Both the position numbers and the translations under genes were made by a program. Positions 31,747 to 39,243 of a DNA stretch of 64,000 nucleotides are shown in pieces (position 1 is the first letter of the stretch; each line of letters opens with the position of its first letter). The DNA comes from Bacteroidia bacterium (GTDB lineage Bacteria > Bacteroidota > Bacteroidia > Bacteroidales > F082), in the NCBI GenBank assembly GCA_021287165.1, contig JAJTAY010000003.1, positions 1-64,000 on the forward strand, given 5' to 3'. A model generated the notes under the pieces. It did no database searches. It had not been told where the DNA came from and saw nothing but the letters and a program-made list of their open reading frames with translations.

Positions 31747-33459
31747 TCAGCTTTGGGTAATCAATTCAAAAATAGCAAAGTTTGATGGAGGAATATTGAT
31801 AGTGCAACCCTCTGTGGGCAGCAGCGATCCTTCGATTTCCTCCTGTGCGGCGGCCTTACCTACAAGAAGATTTATTTGGAATAGCGGTAATTTTTGTGTG
31901 TTTATCCCCATTTTTTGCAAGGCGTCTTCCGGAATTTTAAGCTTCATGGTGCGCGATTCGGACTTATGAAAATTGGCAAGCACGATCAGGTTTTGTCCTT
32001 CTGAATAGCGCAGGAAGGCAAATACGTGCTGAGGGTCGAAATTGGTGAACCATGGGTTCGCCCAGATAAGGTCGTAGAAAGCCCCTTGGCGCAACGCAGG
32101 AAGGCTAAGACGGGCATTGAGAATTTCGGTGTATTTTTTTCGCAATTGTTGCTGATCGTAGCTCATCAGCGCACCATCGCAGTTGCCTTCGTTGTACCAT
32201 CGCTGGTGTTGAGGCATGACGCAGTAATCATAAATCGAAGTTCGTCCATCGTCGCCCGAAAAACCCGTGGCGCCGGAGGCGGTTTCACCACTTTCCTGAC
32301 CGTTGTAGATCATCAGAGCTCCGGGATGCATAAATGCCGAAACAGCCAAAGCCGGTATTGCCTGCATGGGCTGAAGCCCGAGTTGCCAGGAGGAAAGCCT
32401 GTGCTCATCGTGGTTTTCGAGAAACCGCAGCATTTTGTGGTTGATGCCCTCAGTTTGACGCCAGCATTCGCTGATGCTTTGTGCCTGGTGGCCATGGCAG
32501 AGGATATTGATCATCCGGTCGTAGAGGCCAACTTTGTCGTACAAATAATCAAAGCCTGCAGCAATGAAGTCGTTGTAGCGGCCGGGCTGATACACTTCGG
32601 CCACCATGATCAGATGCGGATACTCCTCTTTTATGCTGTCAATTGCCCACTTCCAGAAAGCTACCGGTACCATTTCGGCCATATCGGCCCGAAAACCGTC
32701 GATACCTTTTCCAGCCCAAAAACGAAGGATTTGTAGCATTTTATGCCATGTGTCGGGTATAGGCTCGAAATGCTGCTCCATGAAACCGAAATAATCAACT
32801 CCGTAGTTGAGCTTGATGGTCTCAAACCAGTCGCTGAGTGTGGGTGAAGCGCTGAAACAGTCGTTTCCGGTCACTTTGGCGGGCTGTTCAACATAGATCT
32901 CGTCGGAGACACAGATTTCATCTTCCCTTTTTGGGGGCAAGAACGATTGTCCTGTCAGGTAATAAAAATTATTATCGGGATGAAAGCTTTGCCAGACGTT
33001 GTCGTACTGCCCCAGATCAGCGATATTATCGGGTTTTGAAACCGATTTGTATTGCCTTGCTACATGGTTGGGCACAAAATCGATAATTACCTTCAGGCCC
33101 GCATCATGTATGCGTTGCAGAAGTGAGTCGAATTCGGCCATGCGGGCAGGCACATGCTCAGCCAGGTCGGGATCAACATCATAATAGTCAGCAACGGCAT
33201 AAGGCGAGCCTGCCCTTCCCTTCACCAGCGAAGGATGGCTGTCGGGGATACCAAATTCGGCATAGCTGGTCAGCTTGGCATGGCGAATAATGCCGGTCAG
33301 CCATATATGGGTAATGCCCATTTTGGTTAGCTCAGCAATGGCCTGACGGTTGATGCTGCTGAATTTTCCACAGCCGTTTTCACGAATGGAGCCATTGAAA
33401 CGTTGTTGCCGGGCAATATTGCCGAAGACACGAGGAAAAAGCTGGTAAATGTTGACCAT
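31747..33459 (-). CDS. GH13 alpha-amylase-family glycosidase, no signal peptide
   Basis: Cytoplasmic GH13 enzyme of 570 residues. Barrel motifs in order: KVIIDFVPNHVA (region I), GIDGFRADMAEMVP with the nucleophile Asp (region II), LIMVAEVY with the acid Glu (region III), and RFLENHDEHR (region IV). The C-terminal domain is a beta sandwich. Lack of a signal peptide suggests action on internal malto-oligosaccharide or glycogen. Just upstream of glgB in the same operon. The ATG at 33459 is chosen because an upstream GTG lies within the -7 box. Exact specificity (amylase, transferase or trehalose-type) not determined. Confidence 0.87.
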   Translation of the reverse strand: MVNIYQLFPRVFGNIARQQRFNGSIRENGCGKFSSINRQAIAELTKMGITHIWLTGIIRHAKLTSYAEFGIPDSHPSLVKGRAGSPYAVADYYDVDPDLAEHVPARMAEFDSLLQRIHDAGLKVIIDFVPNHVARQYKSVSKPDNIADLGQYDNVWQSFHPDNNFYYLTGQSFLPPKREDEICVSDEIYVEQPAKVTGNDCFSASPTLSDWFETIKLNYGVDYFGFMEQHFEPIPDTWHKMLQILRFWAGKGIDGFRADMAEMVPVAFWKWAIDSIKEEYPHLIMVAEVYQPGRYNDFIAAGFDYLYDKVGLYDRMINILCHGHQAQSISECWRQTEGINHKMLRFLENHDEHRLSSWQLGLQPMQAIPALAVSAFMHPGALMIYNGQESGETASGATGFSGDDGRTSIYDYCVMPQHQRWYNEGNCDGALMSYDQQQLRKKYTEILNARLSLPALRQGAFYDLIWANPWFTNFDPQHVFAFLRYSEGQNLIVLANFHKSESRTMKLKIPEDALQKMGINTQKLPLFQINLLVGKAAAQEEIEGSLLPTEGCTINIPPSNFAIFELITQS

Positions 33460-33476
33460 TTGGTTTGGCGAATGCA

Positions 33477-33505
33477 CAAATTTAAGCGCTTTTGCAACAT
33501 GGCAA
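33477..33505 (-). promoter_or_regulatory. Promoter of the amylase-glgB operon
   Basis: On the minus strand TTG (33505-33503), 18-nt spacer, TAAATTTG (33484-33477), 18 nt before the ATG at 33459. Confidence 0.5.
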
Positions 33506-33550
33506 TGCCCGGGCTTACTCTACTTGCGACCCAGTTTGGGCAAAAAAACG

Positions 33551-33558
33551 TACTTTTG
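33551..33558 (+). promoter_or_regulatory. -7 box of the gldFG operon
   Basis: TACTTTTG, 25 nt before the gldF ATG at 33583. No TTG at 19-21 bp. Confidence 0.5.
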
Positions 33559-33582
33559 TCCGGTTACGCAAAACGCGCTTCA

Positions 33583-34314
33583 ATGCTTGCGCTATTCAGA
33601 AAAGAAATCAGCAGTTTTCTCAGCTCATTGACCGGTTACCTGGTCATTATCGTGTTTTTGCTGGTCAACGGTCTGTTTTTGTGGGTATTTCCCACCGAAT
33701 TCAACATTCTCGATTTTGGCTATGCCAACCTCGACGGGCTATTCATTATTGCGCCCTTCGTGTTTCTGTTCCTTGTTCCCGCGGTTACAATGCGCTCGTT
33801 TGCCGAGGAACGCAAGTCGGGTACCATTGAAATGTTGCTGACAAAGCCCCTTACGGAGATGCAGATTATCTGGGCAAAATACCTTGCCGCAGTGACCCTG
33901 GTGCTTTTTTCGCTTCTTCCTACCCTGGTTTATTTTATAACAGTATACAGGCTGGGGCTTCCTCCGGGCAACTTAGACAGCGGTGGCATCTGGGGCGCTT
34001 ACATCGGCCTTTTCTTTCTTGGAGCATCGTTTGCCGCTATCGGTCTTTTTAGCAGCAGCATCACCGATAACCAGATACTTTCGTTTGTACTGGCGGTTTT
34101 GCTTAGTGGCTTTATTTACGCAGGCTTCGAATTCATCTATTCACTTTCGCTTTTCGGGCCTGTTGACCTGTTTATCAAACAGTTGGGAATTGCCTCACAC
34201 TACAGTTCGATTAGCCGCGGCGTGGTCGATACGCGCGATGTGGTTTACTTTTCGAGCCTTATCGCATTATTTCTTGGTTTGACAAAACTTGTACTGGCCA
34301 GCAGAAAATGGTGA
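33583..34314 (+). CDS. gldF: Gliding-motility ABC transporter permease GldF
   Basis: ABC-2 type permease of 243 residues with six hydrophobic segments. Seen: LFRKEISSFLSSLTGYLVII, FLVPAVTMRSFAEERKSGTIEMLLTKPLTEMQI (the characteristic cytoplasmic motif, best read in parts) and repeated membrane helices to the end. In Flavobacterium, GldF with ATPase GldA and GldG forms a transporter needed for gliding; in non-gliding Bacteroidia it persists with unknown substrate. No ATPase gene is adjacent. The ATG at 33583 follows the -7 box; longer readings are not supported. Overlaps gldG by 7 bp. Confidence 0.9.
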   Translation: MLALFRKEISSFLSSLTGYLVIIVFLLVNGLFLWVFPTEFNILDFGYANLDGLFIIAPFVFLFLVPAVTMRSFAEERKSGTIEMLLTKPLTEMQIIWAKYLAAVTLVLFSLLPTLVYFITVYRLGLPPGNLDSGGIWGAYIGLFFLGASFAAIGLFSSSITDNQILSFVLAVLLSGFIYAGFEFIYSLSLFGPVDLFIKQLGIASHYSSISRGVVDTRDVVYFSSLIALFLGLTKLVLASRKW

Positions 34315-36086
34315 GAAAAAAATCGAAACCCGAAGTGCTGAAATCAAAAGACATCAGACGCGATAATCTGCTGTCGTTTTGTTTGATACTAGTTATCATC
34401 TTGGTAGCCAACATCATCAGCGGTTATCTTTTTACCCGTATCGACCTCACAAGCGAGAAGCGCTACACCCTTGCACCAGCTACCAAAGCACTGCTACGCT
34501 CAGTGGATGACTATGTTTTTTTCAGGATTTATCTGGAAGGTGATTTTCCGGCAGGATTCAAAAAGCTTAGGCGCGAAACCAAGGAAATGCTCGATGAGTT
34601 CAGGGCCTATAACAAGCTTATCGGTTACGAATTTGTAAACCCTCTGGCCACAGGCAATGCCCGTGAAACGGAAGAAACTATAAAAACACTTACCGACAAG
34701 GGTTTGCGGCCCACCGAGTTGCAGGTGAGGGCTACCGACGGCGCCCAGCAGAAACTTATCTTCCCCGGCGCCCTGGTGATGTATCGCGACAAGGAACTAC
34801 CGCTCGACCTGCTCGATCAGCAGCTCAACACCCCGCCGGAAATGGTGATCAATAACTCGGTACAGAACCTAGAATTCAAGCTGGCAGATATTATCCGAAA
34901 ATTATCGCAGTTGCAGAAACCTGCCGTTGCCTTTATTGAAGGTCATGGCGAGCTTAACGAAGCCGAACTTCACGATCTCACCCAGGCCTTGCTGCCAAAT
35001 TACAGGGTTGATCATATCACCATTGCGGGCAGGATTTATGCCCTTACGCGCCGTTCCGACCCCGATGCCAATGGTAATGTGCGGATTTTGCCCAATTATG
35101 AGGCTATTATTATTGCCAAGCCGAGCCAGCCATTCGACGAAAAAGACAAGTTTATCATCGACCAGTATATAATGTATGGCGGCAAGGTGTTGTGGCTTGT
35201 CGATCCTGTTTTTGCCAGTATGGACAGCCTGCAGATGAACGAGAGTACGGTGGGCGTTGACCTAGATTTGAAGCTCGATGATATGTTTTTTAAATATGGC
35301 CTTCGTCTCAATAAAAACCTTGTGCTCGATGTTAACTCAGCCTCTATTCCTTTACGCACCGGACAGGTGGGCGGTCAGGCGCAGATAGAGTTTTTCAGAT
35401 GGCCTTATTTCCCATTGCTCAATCAGGCCTCCAATCATCCTATAGTGCGCAATATCAATAGTATAAAATCTGATTTTGTCAGCAGCATCGATACCACATC
35501 CGCCGAGAATATCCGTAAGACGCCCTTGCTCAAGACATCCGATTACTCACGCATCAGCCTTACGCCTGTGCTCATCAGTCTGGCCATGCTGCGCGAGAAC
35601 CCCGACCCTCGCATGTACAACAAGCAAGGCCAGATTACTGCTTACCTGCTCGAGGGCACTTTCAGCTCGCTTTTTGCCAACCGCATTCCACCCGAAATAG
35701 CCGAAAGCCGCGAAATTGGTTTTAAAGAAGAAAGCAAGCCCACGGCAATGATTGTGGTGGCCGACGGCGATCTTGCCCGCAACCAGTTTCATGTTCCGCG
35801 GGGCTATCCGCTGCCCCTTGGTTATGATCAATACACGCGCCGCACCTATGGCAACAAGGATTTCATGCTCAACGCAATCAGCTATCTGGCCGACGAAACC
35901 CAGCTCATCAGCATTCGCTCGCGCGAAATTAAAATGAGGCTGCTCGACATGAACAAAGCCAAAGAGAACCGGCTTAACATTCAGATTATCAATCTGGTAA
36001 TACCAGTTGTTATTGTTATCCTTATCGGAATAGCTCTTGGCTTACGAAGAAAAAGACGTTACCAAAGACGACACATCAGTAAATAA
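34308..36086 (+). CDS. gldG: Gliding-motility-associated protein GldG
   Basis: Protein of 592 residues: cytoplasmic start, one N-terminal helix (about 23-42), a long periplasmic region of the ABC-transporter auxiliary family (GldG/IFT52-like: SEKRYTLAPATKALL, AFIEGHGELNEAELHDL, DQYIMYGGKVLWLVDPV), and a C-terminal helix (about 565-583) followed by a basic tail RRKRRYQRR. Partner of GldF. Coupled to gldF by overlap and followed 17 bp later by a DUF4340 gene. Confidence 0.9.
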   Translation: MVRKKSKPEVLKSKDIRRDNLLSFCLILVIILVANIISGYLFTRIDLTSEKRYTLAPATKALLRSVDDYVFFRIYLEGDFPAGFKKLRRETKEMLDEFRAYNKLIGYEFVNPLATGNARETEETIKTLTDKGLRPTELQVRATDGAQQKLIFPGALVMYRDKELPLDLLDQQLNTPPEMVINNSVQNLEFKLADIIRKLSQLQKPAVAFIEGHGELNEAELHDLTQALLPNYRVDHITIAGRIYALTRRSDPDANGNVRILPNYEAIIIAKPSQPFDEKDKFIIDQYIMYGGKVLWLVDPVFASMDSLQMNESTVGVDLDLKLDDMFFKYGLRLNKNLVLDVNSASIPLRTGQVGGQAQIEFFRWPYFPLLNQASNHPIVRNINSIKSDFVSSIDTTSAENIRKTPLLKTSDYSRISLTPVLISLAMLRENPDPRMYNKQGQITAYLLEGTFSSLFANRIPPEIAESREIGFKEESKPTAMIVVADGDLARNQFHVPRGYPLPLGYDQYTRRTYGNKDFMLNAISYLADETQLISIRSREIKMRLLDMNKAKENRLNIQIINLVIPVVIVILIGIALGLRRKRRYQRRHISK

Positions 36087-36103
36087 ATTCAGTCAAATAA
36101 ACG

Positions 36104-37183
36104 ATGAAAAAAAACCGCCTGGCGATATACCTCACCATATTCCTGGTTTTACTTGCCCTCATTTTGATATTCAGTAATACGGGTAATTCCACCCTAGACA
36201 GCAGGGATGCCGACTTTGCGGTGCTTGACACGGCCACTGTGACAAAAATATTCATTGCCGACCTCGACACCAACGACGTATTGCTCGAAAGAACCTCCAA
36301 AGGCTGGACGCTCAACAAGGAATATCGCGCCAGCCAGTGGAAAGTGGACGAACTTCTCAACACCATGCTCAAGCTAAGGGTGCGCGGACCAGTTTCGCAG
36401 GCCAGCCACAACAATGTGGTATCGCGCATGGCCGGTATTGCGCTCAAGGTTGAGGTATATCAGATAAAACCGCGCATCAACCTTTTCGGAAAGCTGAAGC
36501 TCTTTCCGCGAGAGGTTAAAACGAAAACCTATTACGTTGGCGACAATCCCCGCGACAACATAGGCACCTTCATGCTGAAGGAAGGCGCCAAAACGGCCTA
36601 CATCATGTACATTACTGGTTTTAAGGGCTTTGTGATGTCGCGTTATTCGGCCTTCGAAGACGACTGGCGCGATCATACTGTTTTCAGCAGCAGGCTGAAC
36701 GAGATAAAAAGCGTCGAACTCGTTTTTAATGAAGAACCCTGGCAAAGCTATCGCATTGAGCGCACCAATGGTTTGAATTTTAAGATAACGCGGCTCGCCG
36801 ACCAAAAGGTTTTTCCTGAATACGATACGTTGAGGTTGCTCAACTTTCTCACATCGTTTAGCGATTTGCGGTTTGAAGCGGTGCTGAACAACACTATGCC
36901 GCGTCAAAAGATTGACTCAGTGGTGCATTCGCCATTTCTGCACCGCCTGACGCTGGTGGATATGAACGGCGACACCACCCAAATGACCACGTTCAACAAG
37001 AAGAAGTTTGCCGAGCACCTTGATATTGAAGAAAAACTGGTACCAATGGACCTCGATCGCGCCTATGCGCTGGTGAATCGCAACCGCGACTTTGTGCTCA
37101 TTCAGTATTTTGTTTTCGACAAAGTGTTGAGACCAGCCTTGTATTTTGAACCAGGTGCACCCGACCTGAGCCAGGTTTACTAA
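36104..37183 (+). CDS. DUF4340 domain protein, membrane-anchored partner of GldFG
   Basis: Protein of 359 residues with one N-terminal helix (LAIYLTIFLVLLALILIF) and a periplasmic DUF4340-like repeat region: a first unit with LERTSKGWTLNKEYRASQWKVDELL and a second with YRIERTNGLNFKITR...YDTLRLLNFL. DUF4340 proteins occur next to GldG-type ABC transporter components in several phyla, so a role as an extracytoplasmic part of the GldFG transporter is a context-based inference. The 3-prime end overlaps the convergent lipoprotein gene by 4 bp. Confidence 0.8.
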   Translation: MKKNRLAIYLTIFLVLLALILIFSNTGNSTLDSRDADFAVLDTATVTKIFIADLDTNDVLLERTSKGWTLNKEYRASQWKVDELLNTMLKLRVRGPVSQASHNNVVSRMAGIALKVEVYQIKPRINLFGKLKLFPREVKTKTYYVGDNPRDNIGTFMLKEGAKTAYIMYITGFKGFVMSRYSAFEDDWRDHTVFSSRLNEIKSVELVFNEEPWQSYRIERTNGLNFKITRLADQKVFPEYDTLRLLNFLTSFSDLRFEAVLNNTMPRQKIDSVVHSPFLHRLTLVDMNGDTTQMTTFNKKKFAEHLDIEEKLVPMDLDRAYALVNRNRDFVLIQYFVFDKVLRPALYFEPGAPDLSQVY

Positions 37184-37608
37184 TTACCCTGTCTGACCAT
37201 CACCGTCGAATTCAGCACATTACCCAAACCGGGGTTGATCACGGCTATGGTGAACGAACCTGTATCAGGAGCCATGAGATTCAGCACAGTGCCGTCGAGC
37301 TTGGGAAGATACTCCGGACACATAACATTTTGTCCCGTTTTGCGCTCACCAACTGTCCAAACCTTAGTCAGACCGGCGGACCGCTCGGTTTCGAAACGAA
37401 GAAAGCGATAACATCCGTTAGATCCGATTGTTCCATAAAACTTCACTGCAAATGATTTTCCGGCCGCAACAGTGTCGGGATGAATGATGCTGTCGACCTT
37501 GATCAAATATTCCTCAGTATCTGTGGCTTTTTTGCCACAGCCAATCACAAGGATTACAAACACCAGCAGGGAAAACAGGTGCAAGAAGGATTTTACGGCT
37601 GTTCTCAT
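37180..37608 (-). CDS. Small hypothetical lipoprotein
   Basis: Protein of 142 residues with a lipoprotein signal peptide: hydrophobic segment LHLFSLLVFVILVIGCGKKA with the lipobox ending at Cys24. The mature part is a probable beta sandwich containing two cysteines (SNGCYRF and NVMCPEY) and ends STVMVRQGN. No family recognised. It follows the rRNA methyltransferase gene by 21 bp on the same strand and is probably co-transcribed. Confidence 0.72.
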   Translation of the reverse strand: MRTAVKSFLHLFSLLVFVILVIGCGKKATDTEEYLIKVDSIIHPDTVAAGKSFAVKFYGTIGSNGCYRFLRFETERSAGLTKVWTVGERKTGQNVMCPEYLPKLDGTVLNLMAPDTGSFTIAVINPGLGNVLNSTVMVRQGN

Positions 37609-37629
37609 TATTATTGCGATAAAAATTTG

Positions 37630-38826
37630 TCAATCAATGGGTTTCGGTTGTTCGTTCTTTAGTCTTTTGTGATCGCTCATCGAGCCGCCGAAAATGTCGA
37701 AGCATGCGAAGCGGCATTCGAGCGGCCCATTAAATACAGTGTATTTCTTTGAAGGCTTCAGACCGACAAACTTCAGCGCCTGAAGATCGCTTGTTATCAC
37801 CCAGGCCTTGTAGCCTTTAAAATTCTGCTTCAGGCTGTTCCCGATCATTTTATAAAGGGCAATGATGTCGCTTTCGGGCAAGCGCTCGCCATAGGGAGGA
37901 TTAATCAATAATACGCCCGGCCCTTGTGGAGGCTTGAGACTATCGAGATTTTTTCTGAAAAGCTGGACATCCTTATGAAGGCGGGCATGTTCGAGGTTTT
38001 TGCGTGCAATATCGAGTGCTCGGTTCGAGTTGTCGGAAGCCAGAATTGGAGCTTCGGCTTCAGTTATTTTGCTATCGGCCTCATCACGTATTTTTTTCCA
38101 GAGGGCCGGGTCAAAGTCATTCCAACCCATGAAACCAAAGTGTTTTCTGAAATAGCCTGCCGGAATGCGCATTGCAACCATTGCGGCCTCAATCGGTATG
38201 GTTCCCGATCCGCACATTCCGTCAACAAAGGGTTGCTTGCCATCCCATCGGCTAAGCATAATGAGGCCGGCGGCCAGCACCTCGTTGATCGGGGCTTTGT
38301 CGGTGATGATGCGGTAGCCCCGCTTGTGAAGCGAATCGCCCGAAGCATCGAAATAAAGGCTAACATAGTCTTCGTTCACATGCACATGCAGCCGAAGATC
38401 GGGCCTATCGGTATCTACATTGGGGCGGCTTCCCATACGATCGCGGAAATAGTCGGCCACGGCATCCTTGGTTTTGAGCGCAACATATTGGGAATGATTG
38501 AACACTTTTCCACTGATCACGGCATCCACTGCAAAAGTCTTTTCCGGACTCAGCCAGCTGTGCCAGGGCAATTGCCTCACATTATCGTAGAGCTTTCGAT
38601 CGTTGACAGCCTTGAATTGCGCAACCGGATAAAGCACCCTGAGGGCCGTCCGAAGCGTATAGCAGGCCTTGTACATCATGGCTTTGTCGCCATCAAAAGC
38701 AACTGCCCTACGCAATATTTCAATATTAGACGCTCCAATGGCCATGAGCTCCTCCGCCAGCATCTCTTCGAGACCTGCGTGGGTTTTGACAATCATTCGC
38801 GCAGCTGCTACCATCCCTTTATCCAT
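37630..38826 (-). CDS. THUMP-domain class I rRNA (guanine-N2) methyltransferase, RlmL/YcbY-N type
   Basis: Methyltransferase of 398 residues: THUMP RNA-binding domain (about 40-160), then an UPF0020/RlmL-type catalytic domain with SAM-binding FVDGMCGSGTIPIEAAMVA and catalytic NPPY in LLINPPYGERL. It resembles the N-terminal half of E. coli RlmKL, which makes m2G2445 in 23S rRNA; the RlmK half is absent, as is usual outside gamma-proteobacteria. The ATG at 38826 lies 15 nt after a -7 box; longer readings extend upstream of that promoter. An ATG at 38814 is also possible. Confidence 0.87.
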   Translation of the reverse strand: MDKGMVAAARMIVKTHAGLEEMLAEELMAIGASNIEILRRAVAFDGDKAMMYKACYTLRTALRVLYPVAQFKAVNDRKLYDNVRQLPWHSWLSPEKTFAVDAVISGKVFNHSQYVALKTKDAVADYFRDRMGSRPNVDTDRPDLRLHVHVNEDYVSLYFDASGDSLHKRGYRIITDKAPINEVLAAGLIMLSRWDGKQPFVDGMCGSGTIPIEAAMVAMRIPAGYFRKHFGFMGWNDFDPALWKKIRDEADSKITEAEAPILASDNSNRALDIARKNLEHARLHKDVQLFRKNLDSLKPPQGPGVLLINPPYGERLPESDIIALYKMIGNSLKQNFKGYKAWVITSDLQALKFVGLKPSKKYTVFNGPLECRFACFDIFGGSMSDHKRLKNEQPKPID

Positions 38827-38840
38827 CAATAATTTTCCAG

Positions 38841-38848
38841 CAAAGGTA
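38841..38848 (-). promoter_or_regulatory. -7 box of the RlmL-like methyltransferase gene
   Basis: TACCTTTG on the minus strand, 15 nt before the ATG at 38826. Confidence 0.5.
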
Positions 38849-38889
38849 ATACAATGCGGACTGAGGCGTCTGCGTGTCGGATGCCTGTG

Positions 38890-38897
38890 TATTTTTG
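38890..38897 (+). promoter_or_regulatory. -7 box of the MazG gene
   Basis: TATTTTTG, 14 nt before the ATG at 38912; divergent from the methyltransferase box. Confidence 0.5.
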
Positions 38898-38911
38898 CCA
38901 AAACAAAAACA

Positions 38912-39241
38912 ATGACCATTCAGGAAGCACAGCAAAGGGTGGACCAATGGATTAAGGAAGTGGGCGTGCGTTATTTCAGCGAGCTTACCAATACGGCAGT
39001 GCTCATGGAAGAGGTGGGCGAACTTGCCCGCATCATGGCCCGAAAATACGGCGATCAGTCGGCTAAACCGACAGATAAAGATTCCAATCTGGCCGACGAA
39101 ATGGCTGATGTACTCTTTGTGCTCATCTGCCTGGCCAACCAAACCGGCGTTGATCTGAACAAAGCTTTGGAGGCCAATCTTTTAAAAAAGACCAGCCGGG
39201 ATGCCGAACGGCACAAAAACAACCCGAAGCTGAGCAGCTGA
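38912..39241 (+). CDS. MazG-type nucleotide pyrophosphohydrolase
   Basis: All-alpha NTP pyrophosphatase of 109 residues with the metal-binding pattern split over two helices: VLMEEVGELARIMARKYGD (ExxE-type) and NLADEMADVLFVLICLAN (ExxD-type). Short single-domain form, resembling MazG-like/YpjD proteins that hydrolyse non-canonical or deoxy-NTPs. Long readings starting at 38669 run through the divergent methyltransferase gene and are rejected. Followed after 2 bp by the DUF5686 gene, so it probably leads that operon. Confidence 0.88.
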   Translation: MTIQEAQQRVDQWIKEVGVRYFSELTNTAVLMEEVGELARIMARKYGDQSAKPTDKDSNLADEMADVLFVLICLANQTGVDLNKALEANLLKKTSRDAERHKNNPKLSS

Positions 39242-39243
39242 CA

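Noticed and set aside
37924..38832. 302-codon plus-strand ORF
   Set aside because: Antisense to the RlmL-like methyltransferase, whose motifs are complete.
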